From positions 1 through 63,363 of the forward strand of contig CAZFVY010000028.1 in assembly GCA_964522665.1 (NCBI GenBank): a DNA stretch of 63,363 bases. The letters are read 5' to 3'. Positions 8,063 through 17,203 of the stretch are shown in pieces. Source of the DNA: CAZFVY01 sp964522665 (GTDB lineage Bacteria; Verrucomicrobiota; Verrucomicrobiia; Limisphaerales; CAZFVY01). The translations under genes and the position numbers were made by a program. Numbering within the stretch: position 1 is the stretch's first letter; each line of letters starts with the position of its first letter. The notes beneath the pieces are model-generated. The model was not told the DNA's origin, did no database searches, and worked only from the letters and a program-made list of their open reading frames with translations.

Positions 8063-9301
8063 TTATTTGGCCAGACTGCGGGCAAACTTATCGAGCCGGT
8101 CCAGCCCCTTCTCGATGTTCGTCAGGCTGGTAGCGTAGCTAATGCGAATGTAGTCGTCGGCTCCGAAGGCGATGCCGGGCACGGCCGCGACTTTTTCCTG
8201 CTCGAGGAGCCGGGCGCAAAACTCAGTGGATTTCAGCCCCAGCTTCGAGATGTTGGGAAAGAGATAGAAGGCGCCTTTGGCATTCACGCAACTGAGCCCG
8301 GGAATTTGATTGAGCTTTTGGTAGGCGACGCCCCGGCGTTTCGAGTATTCCGCCAGCCATTTCGGCAGATGATCCTGCGGCCCGTTCAATGCGGCTACGC
8401 CGCCTCTTTGGGAGAACGAAGTCGGATTGCTCGTGCTGTGGCTTTGCATGGCGTCGATCGCTTTGGCGATCGGTTCCGGCGCGGCCAGATAGCCGAGGCG
8501 CCAGCCGGTCATGGAATAGGCCTTCGCCAGTCCGTGAACGATGATCGTGTGCTCGAAGTGTCGGGGTGAAAACGTGGCGACGCTCACGTGCTCGGCGCCA
8601 TCATAAACGAGTTTTTCGTAAATCTCGTCGCTCATGATGAGCACCCCTTTTTCGACGCAGATGTCACCCAGCGCCTTGATTTCTTCCCGGCTGTAGAGCG
8701 AACCGGTCGGATTGCTGGGCGAATTGAGGACGAACAGGCGGGTTCGGCTGGTGATGGCCTCGCGCAATTGGGCGGGAGTGACCTTGAATTCCGTCCGGTC
8801 GGACGTTTCCAGGATCACCGGCTTGGCGTCGGCCAGCTTGACCATTTCGGGATAGCTAAGCCAGTAGGGCGCGGGAATGATCACCTCGTCGCCTTTTTGG
8901 CAGGTCGCCATGATGACGTTGAAGCAGGAGTGCTTGCCGCCATTGGAAACGATCACCTGGGACGGTTTGTAGCTCAGTCCCTGGTCGCGTTTGAACTTAT
9001 CGACGATGGCTTGGCGCAGTTCCGGAATGCCGCTGCTCGGCGTGTATTTGGTGAACCCGGCGGCCAAGGCTTGCGCGGCCGCGTCCTTAATGTGCTGCGG
9101 GGTATCGAAATCGGGTTCGCCGGCGCCGAAGCCAACCACGTCCTGGCCATCCGCCTTCATCTGCTTCGCCTTGGCGTCGATGGCCAGGGTGAGAGACGGT
9201 GAAAGGGCGGAGACTCGGTCAGAGGTCCGGTAGAGCGCTTCCATTCGTTCGTCGCGCAAGTTCGTGGCGGGCTTTTCCGCGGGGGTGCTAGTCGTCGTCA
9301 T
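8063..9301 (-). CDS. Pyridoxal-phosphate aspartate/aromatic aminotransferase (class I)
   Basis: A 412-residue fold-type I aminotransferase, probably transferring the amino group between aspartate (or aromatic amino acids) and 2-oxoglutarate. Visible features are the GAGEPDFDTP N-terminal motif, NSPSNPTG with the cofactor-contacting Asn, the DEIYEKLVY segment, the Schiff-base Lys260 in GLAKAYSMTGWRLGY (the common Ser before Ala-Lys is replaced), and the substrate-carboxylate Arg in YIRISYA. I place the start at the ATG at 9301, because the longer in-frame extension to 9502 has no family similarity. The protein most resembles bacterial subgroup I-gamma AspC enzymes. Exact substrate preference cannot be decided from sequence. 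Confidence 0.88.
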   Translation of the reverse strand: MTTTSTPAEKPATNLRDERMEALYRTSDRVSALSPSLTLAIDAKAKQMKADGQDVVGFGAGEPDFDTPQHIKDAAAQALAAGFTKYTPSSGIPELRQAIVDKFKRDQGLSYKPSQVIVSNGGKHSCFNVIMATCQKGDEVIIPAPYWLSYPEMVKLADAKPVILETSDRTEFKVTPAQLREAITSRTRLFVLNSPSNPTGSLYSREEIKALGDICVEKGVLIMSDEIYEKLVYDGAEHVSVATFSPRHFEHTIIVHGLAKAYSMTGWRLGYLAAPEPIAKAIDAMQSHSTSNPTSFSQRGGVAALNGPQDHLPKWLAEYSKRRGVAYQKLNQIPGLSCVNAKGAFYLFPNISKLGLKSTEFCARLLEQEKVAAVPGIAFGADDYIRISYATSLTNIEKGLDRLDKFARSLAK

Positions 9302-9804
9302 AAAATTCGGCGCAGACTGATAGCCCCGGAGGCCGACAATCGCAAGTGAATTAACGGTCTGTTTGAGGGGGGATTTGGGGTCGATTTTGACGTCAAAATG
9401 CATTCCCATTTGTGGGACGAAACAATCCCACAAGTGAGTTTCGCGCCTGCCCTTGCGGTCCGCGCGTCGTTTTGAAGGGAGATTCGGCCGTTCGGACGGC
9501 AAGTATAAAGCTGGGTCAGGGAAGAGGCGTTATCGACTTAACAGCAATGTGTTGTGTATCGCGTTGTTCGTGCTCCATGGGCTTGCTTCAGCGGTTTGAA
9601 GGGGAAATCAAAGAGGTTGTCCGGGGATTGGCATGGCATTTGCGAATTGAGCGCTAAGCGGAGCCGTTGAGCGTTGGTTTCAGGGATAGAGAGCCAAGCT
9701 TCAGGGACGCCGGAAAGAAATGAAACATCGTCAATTTATCAGCAGCGCGGCCGCGAGTCGGCGGCGGGAGCCGGTCGGCCGGGGCTGAAGGCATAGAAGA
9801 TCGT
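9302..9804. other. Divergent intergenic region with a hairpin
   Basis: About 500 bp between the divergently oriented aminotransferase and adaptor-protein genes, so promoters for both are expected here. A strong hairpin lies at 9407-9436: 11 pairs with one G-T wobble, core TGTGGGA / TCCCACA, and an 8-base loop. It would fall in the upstream leader region of the aminotransferase gene. No coding sequence is convincing in this stretch. Confidence 0.4.
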
Positions 9805-11064
9805 ATGGATATTCCCCGTCCCGAAGCAGCCAAACAACGCCGACGCCGGCGCATCATCTACGCGGCCGTAACGCTCGCGGTCATCACGCTGGTGACCGTG
9901 GGGCTTTCCCGCCTTCAGCCCGCCTTGCCGTTAGTCGAGAACCCCTACACCGATGTCGTTAAACGTGGGCCGATGTTGCGCGAGGTTCGCGGCAGCGGGA
10001 CACTGGTGCCCGAGGAGATTCGTTGGGTGCCCGCCGTGAACGCCGGCCGGGTCGAACGGATCCTGGTCGAGGTCGGGGCGCAAGTTAAGGCGGACACGAT
10101 CCTGCTGGAATTAAGCAACCCCGACGCGGAGCAGGCCATGCTGGACGCGCAATGGCAATTGAACGCGGCGGAGGCCGAGACCGCCAATCTGAAAGTGCAG
10201 TTGGAGACCGCGCGCTTGACCCAATTGGCGGCGACCGCGACCGCCGAGGCGAATTATGATCGCGCCCGGATGGACGCGAATGTCAACGCCGTGCTCGCGA
10301 AGGATGGCTTGGTTCCAGATATCACCCTGAAGGCCTCGCTATCGACCGCGGACGAGTTGGATAAGTTGCGCCAAATCGAGCAGGAGCGCTTGAAAATGAT
10401 CCCGGACTCGAAGCAGGCGCAGTTAGCCTCTCAAGAGGCGAAAGTGCAGCAGTTTCGGGGGCAGTATGAGCTTCGCAAACAGCAGGTGGAAGCGCTGAAG
10501 GTGCGCGCCGGGATCGACGGCGTGTTGCAACGCCTCGGGGACACGTCGCTTTTGCAGAAAGGACAGCAGATCGTCGCGGGCGCCAACCTGGCGCGGGTGG
10601 CCAATCCCAAGCGCTTGAAGGCGCAGGTCAAAATCGCCGAGACGCAGATCAAGGACGTTGAAATTGGCCAGCCGGCCGCCATCGACACGCGCAACGGTAT
10701 CGTGATGGGCAAAGTGGTCCGCATCGATCCCGCCGCGGAAAGTGGGACCTTCACGGTCGATGTCACGCTGGAAGGGGCGCTCCCCAAGGGGGCCCGGCCT
10801 GATCTGAACGTGGACGGAACGATCCAGCTTGAGAAGCTTACCGATGTCTTGTTCGTCGGGCGGCCGGTCAATGGCCAGGGTGAGAGCACGGTCGGACTTT
10901 ACAAAGTCGTCGAAAACGGTCATGAGGCCGTGCGCATCCCGGTCAAACTCGGACGCAGTTCAGTCACCTACATCGAAATCGTGGACGGCTTGCAGGCGGG
11001 AGATAAAGTCATTCTTTCCGACATGTCGGCTTGGGACGCTCACGCGCGGGTGCGGGTCAACTAG
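9805..11064 (+). CDS. MacA/HlyD-type periplasmic adaptor protein
   Basis: A 419-residue membrane-fusion protein for a tripartite-type ABC exporter. It has one N-terminal transmembrane helix (about 18-37), a biotinyl-lipoyl-like half motif (VPAVNAGRVERILVEVG), a long helical hairpin rich in Ala, Glu and Gln (about 110-225), the second lipoyl half (KVRAGIDGVLQRLG) and beta-barrel segments to the C-terminus. It is followed after 63 bp by a MacB-like ATPase and then by an ADOP-type permease, so the three likely form one exporter. The substrate is unknown: MacAB relatives export peptides, lipoproteins or macrolides, and context does not choose. The ATG at 9805 gives a short cytoplasmic tail before the helix. 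Confidence 0.88.
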   Translation: MDIPRPEAAKQRRRRRIIYAAVTLAVITLVTVGLSRLQPALPLVENPYTDVVKRGPMLREVRGSGTLVPEEIRWVPAVNAGRVERILVEVGAQVKADTILLELSNPDAEQAMLDAQWQLNAAEAETANLKVQLETARLTQLAATATAEANYDRARMDANVNAVLAKDGLVPDITLKASLSTADELDKLRQIEQERLKMIPDSKQAQLASQEAKVQQFRGQYELRKQQVEALKVRAGIDGVLQRLGDTSLLQKGQQIVAGANLARVANPKRLKAQVKIAETQIKDVEIGQPAAIDTRNGIVMGKVVRIDPAAESGTFTVDVTLEGALPKGARPDLNVDGTIQLEKLTDVLFVGRPVNGQGESTVGLYKVVENGHEAVRIPVKLGRSSVTYIEIVDGLQAGDKVILSDMSAWDAHARVRVN

Positions 11065-11127
11065 CCGCCTCCGCCTCGCGAAATCCCGGCGATCATCAAA
11101 TCACCAAACCTATTACTCAGAGCACAC

Positions 11128-11817
11128 ATGGACGCACTCATCCTCCTTGACGGGATCACGAAGGTCTTTTTTACCGACGAAGTCGAAACGCACGCGCTTT
11201 CGGGAATCCATCTCCACATTAAAAAGGGCGAGTACGTCGCCATCGCCGGTCCGTCCGGTTGTGGCAAATCGACCCTGCTTTCGATTCTCGGACTGCTTGA
11301 TTCGCCCACCGAGGGAACCTACACCCTCAACGGCCACGCGGTCGCTAACCTGGGACTCTCGGAGCGGGCGCGCATCCGGAACCGTGAAGTCGGTTTCATC
11401 TTCCAAAGTTTCAATCTCATTGGTGACTTGACGGTCTTTGAAAACGTCGAGTTGCCGCTGACCTACCGCGGCATGGATTCGGCGGAACGACGCCAACGGG
11501 TCAACGAGGCCCTGGAAAAGGTGGGCATGGCTCACCGCGTGAAGCACTACCCGTCGCAACTTTCCGGCGGTCAGCAGCAGCGCGTCGCGGTTGCGCGCGC
11601 GTTGGCGGGCAAACCGTCGATTCTCCTGGCGGACGAGCCGACGGGCAATTTGGACTCCAAGAACGGCGAGGCGGTGATGGAACTGCTGCGAGAACTGCAC
11701 CGGGAAGGCGCCACGATTTGCATGGTCACGCATGATACGCGGTTCGCGCGCCATGCTGAACGCGCGGTCCACCTCTTTGACGGGCGCGTGGTCGAGGAGA
11801 GCGTCGAAACCCACTGA
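11128..11817 (+). CDS. MacB/LolD-type ABC transporter ATP-binding protein
   Basis: A 229-residue ATPase subunit with Walker A GPSGCGKST, a Q-loop in FIFQSFNL, the LSGGQQQR signature, Walker B ILLADEPTG and the switch His in MVTHDTRFA. Sequence and size match the MacB/LolD/FtsE group that powers mechanotransmission-type transporters rather than substrate channels. It lies 63 bp after the adaptor gene and 244 bp before the permease. The gap before the permease contains a partial copy of the GGTGGGGCGAGGCT repeat (11927-11940) but no gene. Confidence 0.93.
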   Translation: MDALILLDGITKVFFTDEVETHALSGIHLHIKKGEYVAIAGPSGCGKSTLLSILGLLDSPTEGTYTLNGHAVANLGLSERARIRNREVGFIFQSFNLIGDLTVFENVELPLTYRGMDSAERRQRVNEALEKVGMAHRVKHYPSQLSGGQQQRVAVARALAGKPSILLADEPTGNLDSKNGEAVMELLRELHREGATICMVTHDTRFARHAERAVHLFDGRVVEESVETH

Positions 11818-12061
11818 GCCGCCGTGAATGGTCGGCGCTAAGTGGCCAGCGAGCCAAACGCTGAGGCGAACCGATAGCTTTGCTTTTGCTTCGGCGTGAT
11901 CAAGGCAAGAACCCGCCTGACCGAACGGTGGGGCGAGGCTCTGCTCTGCCTTCGCCCTCACTCCGACCTGGCAACCCATCGGCGGCGCCGACGCCAAAAG
12001 AATCTTGAGGCCGACGACGGGATTCTGAAACTTCACGAAGACGGCGTGGGTATAATCTTAT

Positions 12062-14590
12062 ATGCTAGATAATATCCGCTTCGGCGCGCGCGCGCTGGCA
12101 AAAAGTCCGGGGTTCACCGCGATCGCCGTGGGCGTGCTGGCGCTAGGGATCGGGGCCAACGCCACAATCTTCTCGATCATCAACGCCATCCTGTTCCGAC
12201 CGATAGCGGTTCGTGATCCCGGTCGGTTGGTCGGCATTTACCAGCACGACGTTGAAAGTCCGCAGGGTTTCAATTTGTTTTCGTATCCCGATTTTACTGA
12301 CTTGCGCTCCGGGAAGGACGCGGCGTTCACGGAAGTCTTCGCTTTCGGCATGGCGTCGGTTGGCGTGCAGGATGAATTGACGACGAAGGTATTGGCGAGA
12401 GTGGTCAGCGCGAATTATTTTTCGGCGTTGGGCGTCGCGCCAGCGCTGGGCCGGGTGTTTCTGCCGGAGGAAGAAACCGGGGGAACGCCGGTGGCGGTGT
12501 TGAGTTACGCCTATTGGACGCAATTGGGAGCGGAGCGTTCCATCGTGGGGCGGAAGTTAAAGCTGACCCGGGGCGAGTTGACGGTGATCGGAGTAATGCC
12601 GAAAGGATTCACGGGCGCGCAGTTGCTCAGCCCCGACATGTTTCTTCCATTGGGGATGGCCGAAACACTCGCGGCGGTCCCCGGTCAGCCGGCGCCGCGA
12701 CTTCTCGCGAGCCGCTCGAATCGAAGTTTGATGCTGATGGGCCGTCTCAAACCGGGGCTGACGCTCGCGAACGTGGATCGGGCGCTGGATGGCTTGAACG
12801 CGCAGTTCTCAATGCCGGATCCCGCGGAGCCGAAGGCGAGGAAATTGATCTGCACGGCGCCGTCGCGTTTTAACTTCGGCAACGCCCCGAGCCGAGGCGA
12901 CCAGGGGTTGCTCCCGATCGCGGGATTCGCGTTTGGATTGGCAACTTTGGTCCTGTTTATCGCTTGCCTCAATCTGGCGAACATGATGCTCGCCCGCGGC
13001 GCCGCCCGGCGGAAAGAGATCGCCGTGCGCTTGGCGCTCGGCGCGGGCCGCCGCCGGATTATGAGCCAGTTGCTGGTGGAAGGATCGCTGCTGGCCGTGC
13101 TGGGCGGCGCCGCGGCTCTCGTCGTTTCGATTTGGGCGACGCGTCTGCTTACCGCCCTGGTCTATTCGGGCAATGGGATGCCGTCGGATTTTCCGAGATT
13201 CGAATTTGCCACTGATTGGCGGGTGTTGGGTGCGCTCTTTTTCCTCAGTGGGGTGGCGACCCTGGCTTTCGCGCTCGGACCGGCTTGGAAAATGAGCCGC
13301 CTGGACGTCGTTTCGGACCTCAAGCGGCACGCGGGTGAAGACGCCCAGGAACGTGGGCGCGGGCGTTTTCGTGGGCGCGAACTGCTCGCGATCGGCCAAG
13401 TGGCGGCGGCCTTGGCGCTGATGGTGGCGGCGGCGCTGTTCAGTCGCAGCGCGGTTCACGTCGCGGAGGCGACCCCCGGTTTCGAGTTTGGCTCAAATTT
13501 TTATTGCGCGCTCGATCCCAGTTTGAGCGGGTATTCGGACGCGCGTGTGCGTGAGTTGGTCCGCGGAGCGTTGGAAAGGTTGGGGTCGTTGCCGGGGGTC
13601 GAATCGGTCAGTCCAGCGATGAATATTCCGTTTGGAGACAGCAATTGGAGTCGTGGCGTTCAGCGTGGCGGGGCGCCGGCTCCCACGAGTTCCGCGGCGA
13701 GCGCGGCCGAGGGGAAGGACTTTGAAGCCACCTACAACGTGGTTGGCGCGGACTATTTCCGAACCATGGGAATGACGTTACGGCTGGGACGTGAATTTGA
13801 ACGTCGCGAGGCGGAAGGCAGTTCGGGTCCGCTGGTGGCCATCATCAGCCAGAGGCTTGCGGACGAGCTTTGGCCGGGCGAAAACCCGCTTGGGCGCACG
13901 ATCCAATTTTCCGGTGGCTCGGGAACCGGGAGACCGCCCCAGATGACGGTAGTCGGCGTCGTCCCGCCGGTGCGCTGGCAGGTTTTTGCCCGGGGACCCT
14001 TCGATGAAATATACGTTCCGTCAGGCCAAGATTTTCAGGCGAACGTGAAGCTTCACGTCCGAGTCGCGCCGGGGGTTGACCCGTTGAGTCTGATGGCGTC
14101 GGCCCGCGCCGAGCTGCATCGGCTCGACCCACAGATTCCGCTGACCGAGGTGAAGACGCTGGCGGCGTTGCACCGGGACGGGCCGTTCGTGCGCATCGCG
14201 CGACTTGGCTCGGCGCTCTTTGGCGCCTTCGGAGCGCTGGCGGTGATACTGAGCGTGCTGGGGCTATACGGCCTGAAAGCGTATTCGGTCGCGCGTCGGA
14301 CGAGGGAGATCGGGATTCGCATGGCGTTGGGGGCGACGGCGCGGGACGTGGTGACGATGGTCGTTCGTGAAGGCGCCTGGCTTGCGGGTTGGGGGATCGC
14401 GCTTGGTCTTTTGCTGGCGCTGGCGGTGGGCCGGTTCGCCGAGAGCTTTCTTTATCAAGTCTCGGCCTTTGATCCGCCAACGTTCGGCGTCATTCCGCCG
14501 CTGCTGCTGGTGATGACCTTGCTGGCCTGCTTCATCCCGGCGCAGCGCGCGGCCAAGGTGGCGCCGATGGTCGCGCTGAGACACGAATGA
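12062..14590 (+). CDS. ADOP-family (FtsX/MacB-like) ABC permease
   Basis: An 842-residue permease of the acidobacterial-duplicated-orphan-permease type. The N-terminus (LDNIRFGARALAKSPGF, GIGANATIFS) is diagnostic. A first transmembrane helix precedes a MacB-type periplasmic core domain. Three helices of an FtsX domain follow near residues 290-420 with the cytoplasmic ARGAARRKEIAVRLALG element, then a second periplasmic domain and a second FtsX domain with RRTREIGIRMALGA near the C-terminus. These proteins are often encoded without a cognate ATPase. Here an adaptor and a MacB-type ATPase lie directly upstream, which suggests a complete system. A Pro/Ala/Ser-rich stretch occurs in the second periplasmic domain. 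The substrate is unknown. Confidence 0.9.
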   Translation: MLDNIRFGARALAKSPGFTAIAVGVLALGIGANATIFSIINAILFRPIAVRDPGRLVGIYQHDVESPQGFNLFSYPDFTDLRSGKDAAFTEVFAFGMASVGVQDELTTKVLARVVSANYFSALGVAPALGRVFLPEEETGGTPVAVLSYAYWTQLGAERSIVGRKLKLTRGELTVIGVMPKGFTGAQLLSPDMFLPLGMAETLAAVPGQPAPRLLASRSNRSLMLMGRLKPGLTLANVDRALDGLNAQFSMPDPAEPKARKLICTAPSRFNFGNAPSRGDQGLLPIAGFAFGLATLVLFIACLNLANMMLARGAARRKEIAVRLALGAGRRRIMSQLLVEGSLLAVLGGAAALVVSIWATRLLTALVYSGNGMPSDFPRFEFATDWRVLGALFFLSGVATLAFALGPAWKMSRLDVVSDLKRHAGEDAQERGRGRFRGRELLAIGQVAAALALMVAAALFSRSAVHVAEATPGFEFGSNFYCALDPSLSGYSDARVRELVRGALERLGSLPGVESVSPAMNIPFGDSNWSRGVQRGGAPAPTSSAASAAEGKDFEATYNVVGADYFRTMGMTLRLGREFERREAEGSSGPLVAIISQRLADELWPGENPLGRTIQFSGGSGTGRPPQMTVVGVVPPVRWQVFARGPFDEIYVPSGQDFQANVKLHVRVAPGVDPLSLMASARAELHRLDPQIPLTEVKTLAALHRDGPFVRIARLGSALFGAFGALAVILSVLGLYGLKAYSVARRTREIGIRMALGATARDVVTMVVREGAWLAGWGIALGLLLALAVGRFAESFLYQVSAFDPPTFGVIPPLLLVMTLLACFIPAQRAAKVAPMVALRHE

Positions 14591-14805
14591 AGTCTTTCGG
14601 CGGCGTAATGTCACCGGCGCAGTTTTCGTAATTGTTCACCGACACAGTCGCGTTTTCGTTTGCTCGGTTCGGTAACTGAGGGAATCTAGGACTAGCGCGG
14701 ACCGCGTTAACGTGGAACCTCACCTGGCGCGAGTTCCGTAGCGAGGGTGAAGATTCGGCGGTTCTGCAACCGGCCGCCACAAGCCCTGGTCGGGAGAAAT
14801 TGAAT

Positions 14806-15537
14806 ATGAACTTATCCGCGTTACGAATCGGGATCATCGGCGACTTCAATCCGAATAATGAATCGCACGTCGCGACGGACGCCGCGCTGGGCCACGCCGC
14901 GAAATCGTTGGGGCGAACCGTCGAATCTACTTGGCTGCCGACGCCAACCCTCAACGGCGACGCCGGAAGCCGGGTCCTGTCTCAGTTTGACGGTCTGGTT
15001 TGCGCCCCGGGAAGCCCGTACGCCGACATGGAAGGCGCGCTCTCGGCCATTCGGTTTGCGCGCGAGAAGGATCGGCCGTTCATCGGGACCTGCGGAGGCT
15101 TCCAACACGCCGTGATTGAATTCGCGCGCAACGTGTTGTCCGTTCGCGACGCGGAACACGAAGAATCCGCGCCCGGAGCGCCGACTTTATTTATCAGTCG
15201 CTTGGCCTGTTCTTTGGTCGGTCAAAAGGCGAAGGTCATCGTCCTGCCACAAACCCGCTTGGCGTCGGCGTTTGGCGTGAGCGAGTCGGTGGAACAATTC
15301 TGGTGCAATTTCGGCGTGAACCCGGCCTTCGCGCCACGCTTGGAGCAAGGGGGCTTAATTGTCTGCGCCCGCGATGAAACCGGCGCGATCAGAGCGGTCG
15401 AGTTGACCGGCAACCGGTTCTTCGTGGCCACGCTGTTCATCCCGCAGTTTTCCTCAACGGAGGAACGCCCGCATCCACTCGTCGTAGCGTTCGTGCGGGC
15501 CGCTGGGGCGGTTGGTCATTCCGCGCCAATCAAATAG
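14806..15537 (+). CDS. CTP synthase C-terminal region-related protein
   Basis: A 243-residue stand-alone homologue of the glutaminase domain of CTP synthase, without the synthase domain. The nucleophile-elbow Cys96 is kept in GTCGGFQH, and LVCAPGSPYADMEGAL matches the oxyanion region of PyrG. However, the catalytic His and Glu of the PyrG FHPEF motif are replaced: this protein reads FIPQF. It therefore should not work as a conventional triad glutaminase. A related family contains members annotated as selenoproteins; here the position is Cys. I chose the ATG at 14806 because GGGAG lies about 10 bases upstream; a TTG six bases earlier is also in frame. The function is unknown, and the genes on either side do not suggest a pathway. 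Confidence 0.8.
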   Translation: MNLSALRIGIIGDFNPNNESHVATDAALGHAAKSLGRTVESTWLPTPTLNGDAGSRVLSQFDGLVCAPGSPYADMEGALSAIRFAREKDRPFIGTCGGFQHAVIEFARNVLSVRDAEHEESAPGAPTLFISRLACSLVGQKAKVIVLPQTRLASAFGVSESVEQFWCNFGVNPAFAPRLEQGGLIVCARDETGAIRAVELTGNRFFVATLFIPQFSSTEERPHPLVVAFVRAAGAVGHSAPIK

Positions 15538-15653
15538 CGGGCGCAATACTCGGACGCGAGAACTCCGGAGCGGACACCGCGGTTCCACATGGATGTCATC
15601 ACTAAGATAGAATCATTACCGACTCAAGTCTAGGTAGCCTCGGCGAAAGGTTC

Positions 15654-15893
15654 TCATCGAAGAGCAGTTTCATTGGGAACGACTTTCAAGCGAAGGTCTG
15701 TGTCACCGATTAAGGCGAAGCACGCCTGAATATCGACCGCGGTTAGATCGGGAAAGTCCTTAAGGACTTCTTCCATCGTCATACCGCCGCCCAAATACTG
15801 GAAAACATCGCTGACCGTGATCCGAGTCCCGCGGATACAAGGCTTGCCACCGCGAATACGCGGATCAATGACGATCCGTTCACGATAGTCCAT
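15654..15893 (-). CDS. DUF433 family (antitoxin-like) protein
   Basis: A 79-residue DUF433 protein, recognised from IVIDPRIRGGKPCIRGTRI and the following YLGGGMTMEEVLKDFPDL segment, a small winged-helix-like fold. DUF433 proteins are usually antitoxin-type DNA-binding partners encoded next to a PIN-like (DUF5615/Mut7-C) toxin. No such partner is visible within 400 bp on either side, so this is an orphan or has lost its toxin. ATG at 15893 is preferred over an in-frame TTG two codons upstream. Confidence 0.8.
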   Translation of the reverse strand: MDYRERIVIDPRIRGGKPCIRGTRITVSDVFQYLGGGMTMEEVLKDFPDLTAVDIQACFALIGDTDLRLKVVPNETALR

Positions 15894-16059
15894 GATCAAA
15901 ATGTAGCCGCCGGAAAATGCAAGTCAAGGGCTGCGAAGGTCGGAATGTCGGTCATCGTGAGCCAGGGCCGGCGTTTGCGCGGCGGCGCGTTATCGAGGCC
16001 GCGTGGGTCCGTGATCACCATTTATCGTTTCACCTTCTCCCGCTAGCGACAAGCGCAGA

Positions 16060-17196
16060 CTACACGGCGGCGGCTTGACGCGCCCAGGCGTCGGCCTCGA
16101 GGATTTGCGGGAGGGAAGGGTTGGTGACGACCTGGTGGTGCTCCATCGTCCTGGTCACGATTCGCGTGATGTCCGGGAACCGGATCTTGCGGTTGCAAAA
16201 CGCTTCGACGGCGACCTCATTCGCCGCGTTGAGCACCGCGGGGAGAGTGCCGCCAAGCTCTCCCGCCCGGCGCGCGAGCGCGAGCGAAGGGAACCGGTCA
16301 ATATCCGGCGCCTCGAAAGTCAAGGCGCCAATGCTCGCCAGATTGGTCTGCACGCGGCCATTGGCGACGCGGTCGGGATAGGTCAGCGCGTATTGAATCG
16401 GCAGGCACATGTCGGGCGTCGAAAGTTGCGCGATCATCGAGCCGTCGATGAATTCCACCAACGAGTGCACGATACTCTGCGGGTGGACGACCACATCGAC
16501 CCGCGCCATTTCGATGCCGAACAACCAATGCGCTTCGATCATCTCCAGGCCCTTATTGAACAGAGTCGCCGAGTCGATCGTGATCTTACGCCCCATCACC
16601 CACGAAGGATGCTTGAGCGCCCGTTCCACGGTAATCCCTTCGAACTCCTCTTTTGGAGTGGCGCGAAACGGGCCGCCGGAGGCGGTCAGGCAAAGGCGTC
16701 GGACCGAATCGGGCGGTTGGTCCTGAAGACATTGGAAAATCGCGGAGTGTTCACTGTCCACCGCCAGGACCTTAACGCCATGTTTGCGCGCTTCGCTCAT
16801 GACGATTTCACCGGCCATGACAAGGATTTCCTTCGACGCGACGGCGATGTCTTTGCCGGCGCGAATCGCCGCGAGGGCCGGTTGCAGGCCAGCGGTGCCG
16901 ACGATCGCGATGAGCACGATATCGGCGGCGGGTAACGTGGCCAGCCGCAGGAGGCCTTCATCACCGCAATAAACCTTGGTGGCGGTCCCAAGCGTGTTTT
17001 CCAATTCGCGCGCCTTATCGGAGGCGTTGATCGAAATGGCGGCCGGTTGGAACTTCAGGGTCTGTTGAAGGAGCAATTCGGAATTGGCCCCGGCGGCGAG
17101 GCCGATGAGCCGGACGCGGTCCGGGAGGTCTTCCGCGACTTTGATCGTGCTCGTGCCGATTGAACCAGTGCTGCCCAGCAGTACGACGTTTTTCAT
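16060..17196 (-). CDS. dxr: 1-deoxy-D-xylulose 5-phosphate reductoisomerase
   Basis: Dxr carries out the NADPH-dependent conversion of DXP to methylerythritol 4-phosphate, the committed MEP step. The 378-residue protein has the NADPH loop GSTGSIG (8-14), the ASKE strand, the divalent-metal residues in VDSEHSAIFQCL, the substrate loop ASGGPFR, HPSWVMGRKITIDSATLFNKGLE with active-site residues, and the HPQSIVHSLVEF strand. It starts 7 bp after the cdsA stop, so it is the last gene of the purA-uppS-cdsA-dxr run. IspD of the same pathway is encoded at 4.9 kb on the other strand. Confidence 0.96.
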   Translation of the reverse strand: MKNVVLLGSTGSIGTSTIKVAEDLPDRVRLIGLAAGANSELLLQQTLKFQPAAISINASDKARELENTLGTATKVYCGDEGLLRLATLPAADIVLIAIVGTAGLQPALAAIRAGKDIAVASKEILVMAGEIVMSEARKHGVKVLAVDSEHSAIFQCLQDQPPDSVRRLCLTASGGPFRATPKEEFEGITVERALKHPSWVMGRKITIDSATLFNKGLEMIEAHWLFGIEMARVDVVVHPQSIVHSLVEFIDGSMIAQLSTPDMCLPIQYALTYPDRVANGRVQTNLASIGALTFEAPDIDRFPSLALARRAGELGGTLPAVLNAANEVAVEAFCNRKIRFPDITRIVTRTMEHHQVVTNPSLPQILEADAWARQAAAV

Positions 17197-17203
17197 GCGG
17201 GCT

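Noticed and set aside
9412..9657. 81-codon frame between the aminotransferase and adaptor genes
   Set aside because: No family resemblance, no ribosome site, and it starts inside the hairpin at 9407-9436.
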